From Symsagittifera roscoffensis (taxonomy: Eukaryota; Xenacoelomorpha; Acoela; Convolutidae), in contig NC_087064.1 in NCBI RefSeq assembly GCF_963678635.1, positions 24,528,189-24,592,188 on the forward strand: 64,000 nucleotides of DNA, written 5' to 3'. The notes under the pieces are model-generated. The model had not been told where the DNA came from. It saw only the letters and a list, made by a program, of their open reading frames with translations, and did not search any database. Made by a program: the position numbers and the translations under genes. This document shows, piece after piece, positions 54,077 through 64,000 of the stretch (its first letter is position 1; every line of letters begins with the position of its first letter).

Positions 54077-57000
54077 ATGGACAACTTTAACCTGGATGAA
54101 TTGATGGACCTGGCAGAGGCATATGTAGGACCGATGGTAGATGCGATCTATCGTCGGCTGATCGAACGAGACTTCGCTCTGGAGGACCCAGAGGTGGCCA
54201 TGTTGCTGACCGCCCTGATCAACATCTTGGGGCACGACAACCTTGGGGACCGCCCCACGGAAGTCCTGTTGATGGCAGCATATGGAGAAAGAGGAGTACT
54301 AAACCGCCCGAACATGAGAGTGATGAGGTGGAGAAACGGGGCTCTCTCAGGGAGTGACTTGGCGAATGAGCCTGGATTGGGAAGTTCTAGGACTTACCAA
54401 CCAGGTGAGATGCCAATGCCCTCTAAGCCTAAACCTGGGCTGACGAGAATGCATCGGGAGATGAACAGCGAGGCGACCTCGTCTGGTTCACCACTGAGAG
54501 CAGCTGTGCCACCTAAAAGGACGAAAGTAACACAGAAGGTTCAGACGAACCAAACCATAAAAGATCTGGACGAGATGAATGATCAGCTGAGAAGTACGAA
54601 GAAGGAGCTGGACGAGATGACCAGAACCATGCTGGCGATGGAGGAAGACCGGGACATGTGGAGAAAGCTGTTTGAAGACTGCAACAAAAAGCAGGGTCAA
54701 GAGATCGAACGCTTAAGGCAGGAATACAAAGAGCGATCGGAGCAGGCGGCGTTGACAACGGCCATTGAGAAAGTGATACCTGCAAGGGATATTCCTCGTG
54801 GGCAGTCCCCGATGGAGCTCTTGACACCTCGAGAAATGAGTCAAACAACGGAGACACGGCTTCCAGCAGAGACGAACCGAGTAACAATCCCGGATCCTAG
54901 TGACACCTTGGGTGATCCCGTCGTAGAACAGACAGTGAGAAAACTGATAGAGACAGCTGGACGATTGGTCGCTAACAAGAATGCACCAGGTTCCGGGGTG
55001 ACTGCACCCTATGGAACGATTGACGATACGGGCAGAGTACAACTCTCCCAGACAGTGATCAGACAAGGGATAAGTAACGTGACACCACTGATGGGGAGCT
55101 CGAGAATTCCAGAGAGGAAAGTACGAAAGATGCCAGCGAAGAAAGTGTCTCGTGTAATAGACGTGCAGAAGAATAATCAATTGAAGTATAATTTCACGGG
55201 AGTTCCGGAGACAGATCCGAGGGCCTGCTTCAATCGAGCTACCTGGAGCCCGGCTGTGAACCTGCAGCAACCACCACTCGGGACATCTCAGTTGATATTG
55301 GGAGACAGTTTAGTCAGAGTGCTGTCGAATTTGAGGACCTCGTGGGTCACCACGGTGATGGCCTTTGGAGGCGCGACGATAGCCCAATTATATCGGATGG
55401 TGGAACTGATGAATCCAGGGAAGATTCCCAATGTGATGATCTTAGTTGGGACGAATGACATCTCCAGAGGATCAGACGAGCAGGAAGCACTGTGGGAGTC
55501 AATGATGGTGTGTTTGTTCACTACCCTCTGGCAGAAGTTCAGTTGCGCGGTACTGACCGTTTGCACTGTGCCAATGAATACGAGAAGCCTGACAGCATCA
55601 GGAAGGAGGCACAACGAGGGAGTCATGAGATGGAACAACATCTTGAGGAACCTAGCAAATCGAAATGCCGGAAGGATGATCCTCATGGACATTGAACATG
55701 AGTTGAGAGCCATGGATCAGGCCAGACTGACCACGGATGGCATCCACTTCGACAGTATCGAAGGACAAGCTTGGTTGAATCGAGTCTTCCAAGAACGGTT
55801 GGAGGAGCTGGAAGCAGAACTCTCTGACACAGGAGTGCTGAAGGAAGAGGGAACGGTGAGTGATGCGGTAATTACCACCTTTGTGCCTCCTAGCCTGGAA
55901 ACACGCCTGGGTACGGTCCCAGCCGTCACGAATTACCGGCAACAAAGCTCCAGCGAACCAGGTCGAAGAACAGACGTGCAGGACCGGTTGGGAGAAGCAC
56001 CGATGAGGAGAACAATTCATCCTAGGAGAAGGATAGGACCTGTCAACCAACCAATCGAAGAAGTAGCAGGCGCATCTAGATCGGACACTAGATCGGAGAC
56101 GACGAGTACCAGTCGAGAGGAAAGACCGAGCAGAGGCTCATTGTTGTGGTCGAGGTCCATACCGTCTCCTTGGCATATATACAAGGACGAACTAATGAAG
56201 CTGGATCTCCAGAGAGTAAGCTTCATCGAAGATGCAAGGAGAATGTTGAATGGAGCGATGCTATCCGTCAGCAAATTGTACTCGATAACCGGCGTAGACT
56301 GGTTGATAGCCGCCAGCATAAATTTCAGCTCCACGACGGCCCTGAGATTTGCTGATTTGGAGGGACTGCCCTCTAACAACACGATGGGACCAGTGAATGC
56401 GAGACCGTTGCAAGATGTGAGGTTGAACCATGATGAGGGGAATCGTGAAGAGAGACCAGGGAGATTCCTGACGGCGAGAGCGCCGATTGGACAACACGTG
56501 AAGATATTTAGGCAGCTGACGACACCACCTGGTCATGTGAAGGAGAGAGTGTACCAAGATGGTGATGCCCAGAGATATGGCGGATTGACAGCGATAAAGA
56601 AAGATGAGACCATCTTCGCCGCCTATGACAAAGCAGAGATGAGGAAGGCCAAAATCATGGTAGTAGCGAATTCAGAGTTCGTGTACACCTCCAAGTCTTT
56701 GTTTTGGCCGGACGTCATAATGTTGGCCGCGGTTGACCTAGACCTATTGCAATCAGTGTCTTTGGCTATAGGGGTACAAAGGCAGACAGAAATGAACCCA
56801 ATTACGATTGTGTTTGCTGGCATCAATGACCATCTACACAGTAGAGGTTTTCTTAGCAGGCTCAGAGATCCTGCAACAGCAGAAAACGCAGTATGGCCAG
56901 CAATAAAAGACATCCTGGAGTCGATGGGTGAAGTGGTGGATGCGACGAAGGAGGGGTCATTCAATAAAGTGGCGTTGAGAGTAGTATTCGCGTTGTCTCC

Positions 57001-60000
57001 GGGATATGCACATCTCCCGGATGGACTGAAGTTTGTGTACGCAATGGTAGCCTTACTTTCGGAAGGAAAATATGATGTAATCATATCGGCCTCGAACCGC
57101 ATGATAGAAATGGAGAACCTGAGGCCACTTAAGGCTGAACTGCCTGCAGTATGGTCAGATATCTCAAACGCGATGAGAGGATTCAAGGACCACGCGCTAC
57201 ACATGTTAGTGTTGGACGAAGTGCTGGGGTTGGAACTGTCCAACTTCAGTCGGCAACTCAAACTGAAACCGGGAATAGACGACGACCATCGAGTGATCAC
57301 GGCAATGTCCAACGACTTATGGTTCCGAGCAATGGAAGTGGCCAGTGAAGACACAAGAAGAAAAAACTCACTGGAGACGAGAGCTCATCTGGAGGCGATG
57401 GTTCTGAGAACCAAGCCGGAAGCCAACCAGTGGCTACACCTGAATCCCAGAGTAGCGGCATTGGGTGCAGATGCTTTTCAGCAAGGCCCCGTAATGATCA
57501 CGAAGATACATACCTACTTGTTGAAGGCGGTGAACCTGGCGGAAAATGCCGGAGAAAAGACCGCTGAGTTTGTGAACAGAATGTGTCAGATTACTCTGGA
57601 AACCTTCTGGACTCAGGAAGTGAAGGGACAGGAGGGATTTGAAAGGACAGACAGCATGCTAGAAGGGTTGGGAGCCGGATGGACCGCGTCCTTCTTGGCA
57701 AAAGTTTACCCAAAAGTCTCGCACTATTTGATAAAAGAATTCCTCCAAGCAGTAGTGAGGGTATCGATAGTGGAATTAATAGCCTTGTTCGTGACATTCG
57801 GAGCGGAGAGTTTCGTGAAAGGACCAGCGATACTGCTTACGGATGGAATACAGAACCTGCGACTAGACGGACTTCTGACATTGATTGCAATAACCCAGGG
57901 AAACTTGGGAGGACTAATGAAACTGGCACGTTGTCCAGAGCAGATGAAAGAGCGAGTGAGGAATCTGGATATGAAGTATCTCTTGCAGCAAAATCGCTTT
58001 GGAACCGGAGAAGACGAGACAATTGAAAGAGAGGAAGATGTTAGACGACATGTTGGAGGCATGCCGCTATTAACAGATTTGAGCTTAGCTATGAGAACCG
58101 ATCCCTTGGCGCTGATCAGAGGAGTCACGGAGTTCGTGACAGTGATCTATGGACCAGCAGTCACGTTTGCGTTCCCTGACGTTAAAGTGGAAGCATATAG
58201 GAGGTCGGTGCTGCACCTGAACCTCATATCGGCAGTGGACGGTAGTACACTGAACTGGTGTGAGCAGAACACATTGCGGGAACTTATGAGTGAAGATCTG
58301 TTGTTTGCGAAGATATCAGAGCCAGAAATGACGATCATCAATTTTGACGATCACTTCCGTGACCGCATGGGAGAAGTAGAAAGAGGACACATCGAGGTGT
58401 TTCCAAAGCTTTGGAATCTGAGACCCTATGACAAAACGAATGGTGAAATAACCATGGTGCCTCGTCTCACTGCGGCATACCACAAGGTGAGAGAAGAAAC
58501 GAAGGACTGGGGCGATTACAAGAAGCTACCGGAGGCAATCCCCGAATTCCCTATAATAAGAAGGATGTTGCTCGGAGCAGTCTCCGTGGTACAAACTCCT
58601 AGGTTGAGAGCATTCGAAACCAATGAAAGGAGAATAGGGAATTTCGTGGGAACGATGGATCCATACTTCGTAGGGAGAAATGCCGCCGTGTTACAGTACA
58701 CACGATTTGCATACACGGATCAAGCGACGAGAAGGCGAATAAGCAACGCCGCTACTCCCAAGCCTGGAAGATTTGATGAGGAATGGAAAGGACTAGGCTT
58801 AGCTCCGATGAGAATGAGAGGCAGGACAGAATTGCCTGAAGCCTCATTAATCCTGACCAGTGTGAAAAAGGAGATGAAAGTGGGAGGAATATTGCAGACG
58901 AGAACCTTCCTAGCACCCTTCGGCTGTGAAGAAATCAAAGTTGTCCATGGAGAAGAGGAAGACAAATCAGCCGGTACATTGCTCATACCGAGATTCCAGG
59001 AAGAAGCCGACAATGACGAACAAGGAAAATCGAGCTCGAACAAGGATAAGTCAGAAGGAGATGACGGACAGGGTGGAAGCCGTCAGACGGAAGAACCCAT
59101 GCAACAAGATCAAGCTGACATGGAAGACGACAGGGCATCGACAGGAGGAACATCCAGCCTGGATTTCAATATCTTCAGTGATCTTGAGAATAATGCAGAC
59201 ACGTTGGAAACGACTGAGCCAGCGGATGAAGGCATCTCGACACTGGAACCTCCGTCAGCCTTTGAGGAAATGAAACGGAATTTGCCGGAGAGCAGCTCTC
59301 CTGGCAATTCAAGAAATAACGACCAGAGAATCCTCATGGAATCACCTAGGAGGAGAAGAATAGAGGCCTCAGCCAGAGTACCTTTCTTGGGAACGCTGCC
59401 CGAAGAAGAATGGGAAGTACATCACCGAGACCACGAGAGTAGGACGGGATGTAAGCTGGACAGAGTGGCGTTTATGGAAGAAGTCTGGACCGTGATTCAG
59501 AGCTATGGGACCCAGTCCATCCTCAAAACAGGTCTCAATCAACCCATGATGAGAGAAGTACTTGACAAGCTTGATGAGTGTGAAGGGAGACTGAGTGAGT
59601 TGTTGATCGACTCAGCCACTGATGAGAGTGAAGCGAATTCTCCCATCAAGATGACACCGCAGGACGATGAAGGAGAGGTGGTGTATCTGTCAAGAACCAG
59701 GAGAGGGACGATGCGATCGAAAATGGTGATTGATAAAATCAATGCGATGAAAATGAAGTTAGGCAGCAGAGTGATGCCGAGGAGAGTTGGAAAGACGAAG
59801 GTGGATTCAGAAATATCGATGAAGGCTGGTAACTCAGCAAAAAGGAAGCGAGTCGAGGAGGTCATGGATTTGGGGCAAGGTGATTATCAATTGTCTGGCA
59901 CAGGTAGAATATTAACCGATATAGCGATGGTGCCACCCATTCTCATGGCGGGGATAAAGTCAACCGGTTATAAGTCCAAAAGGAGTGACCGCACTCTGAC

Positions 60001-62953
60001 TGGAGCAGCTTTAGAAATGGAAATACTAAGCCAATGTGGAGAGAGCAAAATGAGGGACTTCAAGCCATCTCCCATGAATCATGGAAAGGGAAGTGTTGCA
60101 GGACAACTAACACCAGTGGAATACAACCGACTAACCGTGTCGGAGACAGTGTCGATAGATGAACCCACCGGTGGATACATGGAGATGTTGGAATACCGAA
60201 ACTCGGCTAGAGGGTATGTGATGGCCCTGGAAGACGAAAAAGCCATGGAGGGTTATCTGGAAATGATGTTGCGAGGCACCACCCTCAAGCAGAAGGCGTA
60301 TGGAACTTTGGCGTCGTCTGACATACAGGCGGAAACAATCGAGCAGTTAGTGAGCCTTCCATGGAAAGCAGTAGTGTTGAGGTATTTCGAGGAAGAGATG
60401 AGGACTACGCCAAGAATACATGCTCTCGTGGCAGTACCTTACGTAAGGACAGAGTTACAACTCAGATTCGCCTGGTGCATGATGGGACTGACTCGCGAAG
60501 AATATGATTCAGAAGAAAGAAAGAGATCAAAAGAAGAAAAGGTTTTCCTTATGACGAATCTGAGGGATCTGATAGTCCAGGAGGGAGCAGCAGTAGCGTG
60601 TGCGAAGCGGAGAGATGCTCTCTGTTTCATTCGATTCCTGATAGAGCAGATTTCAGTACCTGCATTAAACACTTGTGTTAAAATGTTGAGGGAAGGCGAT
60701 GAGCGAACGAAAGCCTTGTTCTTGCTAGCAATGCTGGATATGCAGCAAAGTAAACCAATGAGGGTGAACATGAAAGAACCTGAGGAGTTGGAACCCATGA
60801 AAAAGATAGACGAGATCAGGAGATTCTCAAACAAGGAGTTGAGACTCACTAAAGAATCTATGGGAGCATTGCCGAAATCCAGTGAATACTGTGGACCGAT
60901 CAAGAAGAAGTCCTATAGCTACGTATCCGGGATTATAGGGATATCGTACAATCCTTTCCTGAGTGAAGACATACGTGATTGCTTCTTTGATTATGAGCAG
61001 GCGGTGTTACTAAGATTCTGGACGTCCAGAATTGTAACGATTAAGAGCGTTAACAATCCACAGGCCAAGTTGGGATTGGTCTTGGAAGAAGAGGTGACTG
61101 CACCTTCAGTACCAAAACCCGACAAGAGAGTGGAGTTTGGGTTGGGATTCTCAGATGAATTACTGAGAACGAGCTTGATGGCAGTGTGGGAATTGGTGAG
61201 GCCATCATGGTGTCCTAGTCCCAACGCTGACTCAATATTACGGGCGACACAAGACGTACAGAGGGAACTGAATGCAGATTGTAACCTGCGTGACCTCAAC
61301 ATCATATATAATGTGATGATAACAGCCTCTAAGAGCAACGGAGAAGATAAAGTAGAGTTGCCTGGCTGGGGACCAGAAGACTGGGTCAAACCTGGTAGCT
61401 GTCTGGCGGAAGTCTGTGGACTGGAGGGTCATGTTTGTGGAGGTCTGGACTGTGTGAAAACCCTGGAGAAACAACACAAGCAATTGACAGTATTGTTTGG
61501 AAATGTAGTGATGAAAGCAAGAACAGAAACGGAACTAATAGCAGATTGCCATGGAGGAACCGATGTGAATCTAGTGACTGCACTAGGATTCTACAGCATG
61601 TTTGGTTCTTTAGAGTCACTATTGAATCTAGAACAGAAACATGAGATGGTCACAGCCATCAGCGTAGAAGTATTTCCAGGAGTTCTGCAGACTGAGCAGA
61701 AATATCTAGGAAAATGGAGGGAAGCAATCGAAACAGAGATGAATATCAGACACAGCGAAACTTATTGTAGACCATCAGGAGCACGATATGTGGTGGGTTC
61801 AACGTTGGCTCCAATGTGCAAGAGCAGGTATCCTGTACATTTCGTAGCTGTGGACGTGAAGAGTACAAGAACGATTGTGGATCAAGCCTTCTCAGTGCCG
61901 AAGTGTGTGAGATTGGCGAGAATGTCTGAAAAGTCTTACGAGTTACTATGTAAGATGTTCTCAGCAATTCCAGAGAGAACCAAAGAAGAGTTGGAGTCAA
62001 TACTAGGGAAGAAGTTCATGGGATATGTGAGCGGGAACTTCAGTGACTTCGAAAAACAGAAACAGAGAGGATCAACTGTCACAGATTACAATGCAGTAGA
62101 TGAGAATGATGAAATCCACCGAGTGATGATGGAAGTGGAACCATTGCTGGAAGCTTCGGGAAAACGTAATTGGAGGAGCATCATGTTGACGCATGACGAG
62201 TTTCCTTGCCACTGCTTGCTGCAGACCTGGTGGTATCCCAAGCGTAGTAATCTGATGTTGATCTGGGACTCTGGAGAGCTGCTCTCCATGGGTTTACCAG
62301 ATTCATCACAGCCCGTAACAATAGTGATGGTGGGAGTTATGATGGCGATACGATGGCTGGAAGCTCATGTGAGAGAAAATAATAGACAGGAGGCGCCGAC
62401 GAGAGAACAATTGCGGAAATTAGATTGTCTTAAAGATTTAGATCTTTTTGAGACAATGTGCAAAGTTCTAAACATTCCGATGGAAGTGAAGAAGATATGG
62501 GCGAGAAAACGATTGATGCCATGGTTCAGAGCCAACATGACTGCATGGTTGTACGAGTATGCGAAAAAGCATATGTCGAAGCACGGCAGGGTGTACAGTG
62601 AATATCAGCTGGACATTGGGGCAGGAGCTTTCAAGCAAGCTCTCGTGACTCATCGGAATGCAGTGACCACCGCCGTGAAAAGAATTTCCAGGACGAGTGA
62701 GCGTGGTGGAAATGAGAAGGCAGAGATGCTGAAAGAAGATTTGGAGAGAAACGTGACGTTGTGTCTCCACAACAGTTTCTGCAGAAACAGAGAATCCAAC
62801 GTGGATCCCCTACCTTGCTGTAAACAGAGGGTAGAAGAGCAGAAGTGTTGGAGGACGGCTTCCAACAGCGTCAGGATAGCCAACGATGTGCTACAAGACA
62901 CGGAAACCGAAAGTGCGGAGTCAGTATCACAGGAGGAAGAAATGGAACATTGA
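54077..62953 (+). CDS. Element B second ORF, giant SGNH-esterase protein, intact
   Basis: ATG at 54077 (A at -3, G at +4) opens 2,958 codons to TGA at 62951-62953. Layout: conserved N-terminal ~90 residues; coiled coil ~165-230; SGNH hydrolase ~400-590 with LGDSLVRVL (Ser411), GGAT glycine, GTNDISR (Asn460) and DGIHFD (Asp554, His557); a second segment with FAGINDHLH; a long conserved region (MPLLTDLSLAMRTDP, YGPAVTFAFPD, VDQAFSVPKCVRLARMS) and a C-x4-C-x4-H-x-C-x4-C cluster (61400-61453). Two Asp/Glu/Ser-rich stretches separate the halves (~59000-59330). A hydrophobic stretch near 57700-57800 is not a clear membrane anchor. The product is unknown; position is that of an env gene, content is not. 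Persistence of 2,958 open codons beside a decayed pol suggests selection, gene conversion or recent decay. Confidence 0.9.
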   Translation: MDNFNLDELMDLAEAYVGPMVDAIYRRLIERDFALEDPEVAMLLTALINILGHDNLGDRPTEVLLMAAYGERGVLNRPNMRVMRWRNGALSGSDLANEPGLGSSRTYQPGEMPMPSKPKPGLTRMHREMNSEATSSGSPLRAAVPPKRTKVTQKVQTNQTIKDLDEMNDQLRSTKKELDEMTRTMLAMEEDRDMWRKLFEDCNKKQGQEIERLRQEYKERSEQAALTTAIEKVIPARDIPRGQSPMELLTPREMSQTTETRLPAETNRVTIPDPSDTLGDPVVEQTVRKLIETAGRLVANKNAPGSGVTAPYGTIDDTGRVQLSQTVIRQGISNVTPLMGSSRIPERKVRKMPAKKVSRVIDVQKNNQLKYNFTGVPETDPRACFNRATWSPAVNLQQPPLGTSQLILGDSLVRVLSNLRTSWVTTVMAFGGATIAQLYRMVELMNPGKIPNVMILVGTNDISRGSDEQEALWESMMVCLFTTLWQKFSCAVLTVCTVPMNTRSLTASGRRHNEGVMRWNNILRNLANRNAGRMILMDIEHELRAMDQARLTTDGIHFDSIEGQAWLNRVFQERLEELEAELSDTGVLKEEGTVSDAVITTFVPPSLETRLGTVPAVTNYRQQSSSEPGRRTDVQDRLGEAPMRRTIHPRRRIGPVNQPIEEVAGASRSDTRSETTSTSREERPSRGSLLWSRSIPSPWHIYKDELMKLDLQRVSFIEDARRMLNGAMLSVSKLYSITGVDWLIAASINFSSTTALRFADLEGLPSNNTMGPVNARPLQDVRLNHDEGNREERPGRFLTARAPIGQHVKIFRQLTTPPGHVKERVYQDGDAQRYGGLTAIKKDETIFAAYDKAEMRKAKIMVVANSEFVYTSKSLFWPDVIMLAAVDLDLLQSVSLAIGVQRQTEMNPITIVFAGINDHLHSRGFLSRLRDPATAENAVWPAIKDILESMGEVVDATKEGSFNKVALRVVFALSPGYAHLPDGLKFVYAMVALLSEGKYDVIISASNRMIEMENLRPLKAELPAVWSDISNAMRGFKDHALHMLVLDEVLGLELSNFSRQLKLKPGIDDDHRVITAMSNDLWFRAMEVASEDTRRKNSLETRAHLEAMVLRTKPEANQWLHLNPRVAALGADAFQQGPVMITKIHTYLLKAVNLAENAGEKTAEFVNRMCQITLETFWTQEVKGQEGFERTDSMLEGLGAGWTASFLAKVYPKVSHYLIKEFLQAVVRVSIVELIALFVTFGAESFVKGPAILLTDGIQNLRLDGLLTLIAITQGNLGGLMKLARCPEQMKERVRNLDMKYLLQQNRFGTGEDETIEREEDVRRHVGGMPLLTDLSLAMRTDPLALIRGVTEFVTVIYGPAVTFAFPDVKVEAYRRSVLHLNLISAVDGSTLNWCEQNTLRELMSEDLLFAKISEPEMTIINFDDHFRDRMGEVERGHIEVFPKLWNLRPYDKTNGEITMVPRLTAAYHKVREETKDWGDYKKLPEAIPEFPIIRRMLLGAVSVVQTPRLRAFETNERRIGNFVGTMDPYFVGRNAAVLQYTRFAYTDQATRRRISNAATPKPGRFDEEWKGLGLAPMRMRGRTELPEASLILTSVKKEMKVGGILQTRTFLAPFGCEEIKVVHGEEEDKSAGTLLIPRFQEEADNDEQGKSSSNKDKSEGDDGQGGSRQTEEPMQQDQADMEDDRASTGGTSSLDFNIFSDLENNADTLETTEPADEGISTLEPPSAFEEMKRNLPESSSPGNSRNNDQRILMESPRRRRIEASARVPFLGTLPEEEWEVHHRDHESRTGCKLDRVAFMEEVWTVIQSYGTQSILKTGLNQPMMREVLDKLDECEGRLSELLIDSATDESEANSPIKMTPQDDEGEVVYLSRTRRGTMRSKMVIDKINAMKMKLGSRVMPRRVGKTKVDSEISMKAGNSAKRKRVEEVMDLGQGDYQLSGTGRILTDIAMVPPILMAGIKSTGYKSKRSDRTLTGAALEMEILSQCGESKMRDFKPSPMNHGKGSVAGQLTPVEYNRLTVSETVSIDEPTGGYMEMLEYRNSARGYVMALEDEKAMEGYLEMMLRGTTLKQKAYGTLASSDIQAETIEQLVSLPWKAVVLRYFEEEMRTTPRIHALVAVPYVRTELQLRFAWCMMGLTREEYDSEERKRSKEEKVFLMTNLRDLIVQEGAAVACAKRRDALCFIRFLIEQISVPALNTCVKMLREGDERTKALFLLAMLDMQQSKPMRVNMKEPEELEPMKKIDEIRRFSNKELRLTKESMGALPKSSEYCGPIKKKSYSYVSGIIGISYNPFLSEDIRDCFFDYEQAVLLRFWTSRIVTIKSVNNPQAKLGLVLEEEVTAPSVPKPDKRVEFGLGFSDELLRTSLMAVWELVRPSWCPSPNADSILRATQDVQRELNADCNLRDLNIIYNVMITASKSNGEDKVELPGWGPEDWVKPGSCLAEVCGLEGHVCGGLDCVKTLEKQHKQLTVLFGNVVMKARTETELIADCHGGTDVNLVTALGFYSMFGSLESLLNLEQKHEMVTAISVEVFPGVLQTEQKYLGKWREAIETEMNIRHSETYCRPSGARYVVGSTLAPMCKSRYPVHFVAVDVKSTRTIVDQAFSVPKCVRLARMSEKSYELLCKMFSAIPERTKEELESILGKKFMGYVSGNFSDFEKQKQRGSTVTDYNAVDENDEIHRVMMEVEPLLEASGKRNWRSIMLTHDEFPCHCLLQTWWYPKRSNLMLIWDSGELLSMGLPDSSQPVTIVMVGVMMAIRWLEAHVRENNRQEAPTREQLRKLDCLKDLDLFETMCKVLNIPMEVKKIWARKRLMPWFRANMTAWLYEYAKKHMSKHGRVYSEYQLDIGAGAFKQALVTHRNAVTTAVKRISRTSERGGNEKAEMLKEDLERNVTLCLHNSFCRNRESNVDPLPCCKQRVEEQKCWRTASNSVRIANDVLQDTETESAESVSQEEEMEH
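55270..55850 (+). other. SGNH/GDSL hydrolase domain, element B
   Basis: Blocks I, II, III and V of the SGNH family are present with Ser codon at 55307-55309, Asn in GTND near 55454 and DGIH near 55736-55747. Catalytic set is the same as in A. Confidence 0.85.
61400..61453 (+). other. Conserved Cys/His cluster in element B second ORF
   Basis: C-x4-C-x4-H-x-C-x4-C, spacing identical to element A. Putative zinc-binding site. Confidence 0.5.
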
Positions 62954-63759
62954 TGAATGGTCGAGAAAACAAGAGGCAACAAGAAAGAAAATTAGAAGAA
63001 TTTAGAAGTTTTAGAACTTCTAAACGACGAAAAAAGAAGAGAACAAAGGAGTGATGGAGAAAACTTAAAACTCAGAGTTGTTTTATGTGTGTGAAAAACT
63101 CAAGTGAGAAACCAAGCAACCAAGTTGTAGTTGAAAACTGAAACATTTAGTTGGGTTTTGAAACTGTTGCATTTATAAATTTGCATTTTGATTTTAGTTG
63201 GAGTGGCTTTAGAGACACTCACTTATTATTTTATTTAGAAAGGCTTAAGGGAGGAGTATATTTAAATATTCCAGCCTGCATGATTGTTTTTAATCATTTA
63301 GGAAGACTGATCACTTTGTGGTGACGTGGAAGGCTTGAGTAATCTCTCGAAGAGAGAGGCTGTTTCATTGTTCTTTCTAACCACAGAGTTTCTTAGTTTT
63401 AATATTCAGGACAATAACAAACAAGATTTCCGAAGGGAAGAAGCATAGTAGGATAATTTTAGCTTGTTGGTTGGCAGGACTGTCCTGCAAGCCAACACCT
63501 TTTAAATCTAAGAGAAAAAGTTTTAATTGGGACATTGACATTGGAAGTCAGAAAATATGTTTTATCTTAAATCATGTCCTCAATGTGCAGATTAATGAGA
63601 GATTTGAAGGCTATAGTGATGTAGTATGATGCCAATTATATTCTGCAGTGAGTCGATGTGACGTGGATAAAAGTAATTTCGAGCATTTTGTAAATTCTGT
63701 TCGATGACACTGTGACCATTTTATGAACATTGCGCGATTCAATGAGGACATTGACCGGA
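62954..63759 (+). other. Element B 3' untranslated segment
   Basis: About 800 nt of non-coding, AT-rich sequence before the PPT. No feature recognised. Confidence 0.5.
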
Positions 63760-63773
63760 CTGTCCGGGGAGTA
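63760..63773 (+). promoter_or_regulatory. Polypurine tract of element B
   Basis: CTGTCCGGGGAGTA immediately before the 3' LTR, the same as in element A. Confidence 0.75.
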
Positions 63774-64000
63774 TGTGACATTCAACCAGAATGGACAAAA
63801 TGCAATCTCTGCAGACTTCGAAATTTTAGCAGTGAACCTTCCGAGTTAATGGTTTTGAAGGATTAACGACGTTATTCGGATGATTAGTAGAACGGTGAAG
63901 GTCAGGATATTCCCGTATTTTAAAATTTTAAATTTTCGAAGTGATGACGTAACATTTCTGAGAAACGTCAGAAACGGCCATTTTAGCAAAATGAACTAAG
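63774..64000 (+). repeat. 3' LTR of element B, first 227 bp (cut by window end)
   Basis: Matches 40163-40389 with three substitutions. Confidence 0.92.

Larger units (their letters stand above)
40163..64000 (+). mobile_element. Element B: giant Ty3/gypsy-type LTR retrotransposon (3' end beyond window)
   Basis: Plus-strand relative of element A. Order: 5' LTR 40163-41075, PBS 41088-41104, leader to 44088, gag-pol remains 44089-53683, second ORF 54077-62953, 3' UTR, PPT 63760-63773, 3' LTR from 63774. With a full second LTR it would be about 24.5 kb. The 227 nt of 3' LTR in view differ from the 5' LTR at three positions (~1.3%), so it is older than element A. Gag-pol is broken by three TGA codons and two frameshifts, but the second ORF is intact. 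Protein strings match A closely in RT and IN and less in gag and the second ORF. Target duplication cannot be checked because the right edge is outside. Confidence 0.93.

Noticed and set aside
57700-57840. Envelope transmembrane segment in the second ORF
   Set aside because: Hydrophobic but interrupted by charged residues; no signal peptide, furin site or fusion peptide seen, so env is not supported.

Overview
The window is animal (metazoan) nuclear DNA, from an invertebrate whose phylum I cannot place. The left 16.4 kb carries ordinary host genes with GT-AG introns. The remaining ~47 kb is almost entirely two giant LTR retrotransposons. All host genes lie on the minus strand.

Host part: (1) the 5' end of a beta-spectrin-like gene (tandem calponin-homology domains, four exons, running off the left edge); (2) two single-exon, tandem short-chain dehydrogenase paralogues of the retinol-dehydrogenase 11-14 type, 3.2 kb apart; (3) mitochondrial leucyl-tRNA synthetase (LARS2) in four exons, whose 3.3-kb second intron carries an internally deleted hAT transposon (11-bp inverted repeats, 8-bp target duplication) with a 5'-truncated non-LTR reverse transcriptase inside it; (4) intronless WDR82. 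A short dispersed repeat recurs in the intergenic and intronic DNA.

Retroelement part: a small PHD-finger open frame (plus strand, itself carrying a stop) is split twice. Element A (17013-39952, minus strand, 22.9 kb) has two 886-bp LTRs that I read as identical. Element B (40163 to beyond 64000, plus strand) starts 210 bp further on and has a 913-bp LTR. Both share one architecture: LTR, PBS, 2.5-3 kb repeat-rich leader, a gag-protease-RT-RNaseH-integrase polyprotein (Ty3/gypsy order) with a C-terminal extension ending in a macro-domain-like fold, then a second ~2,960-codon ORF with an SGNH/GDSL esterase domain, then PPT and LTR. In A the polyprotein is intact (2,936 aa) but the second ORF has a 1-nt frameshift. 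In B the second ORF is intact (2,958 aa) but the polyprotein has three TGA stops and two frameshifts.

The candidate new system is this family: giant Ty3/gypsy elements with a captured macro domain, an SGNH esterase in a huge second ORF, a GTCCGGGGAG motif found at the PPT and also inside the coding region, and leaders with lineage-specific repeats. A also shows strong CTTGAG hexamer enrichment.
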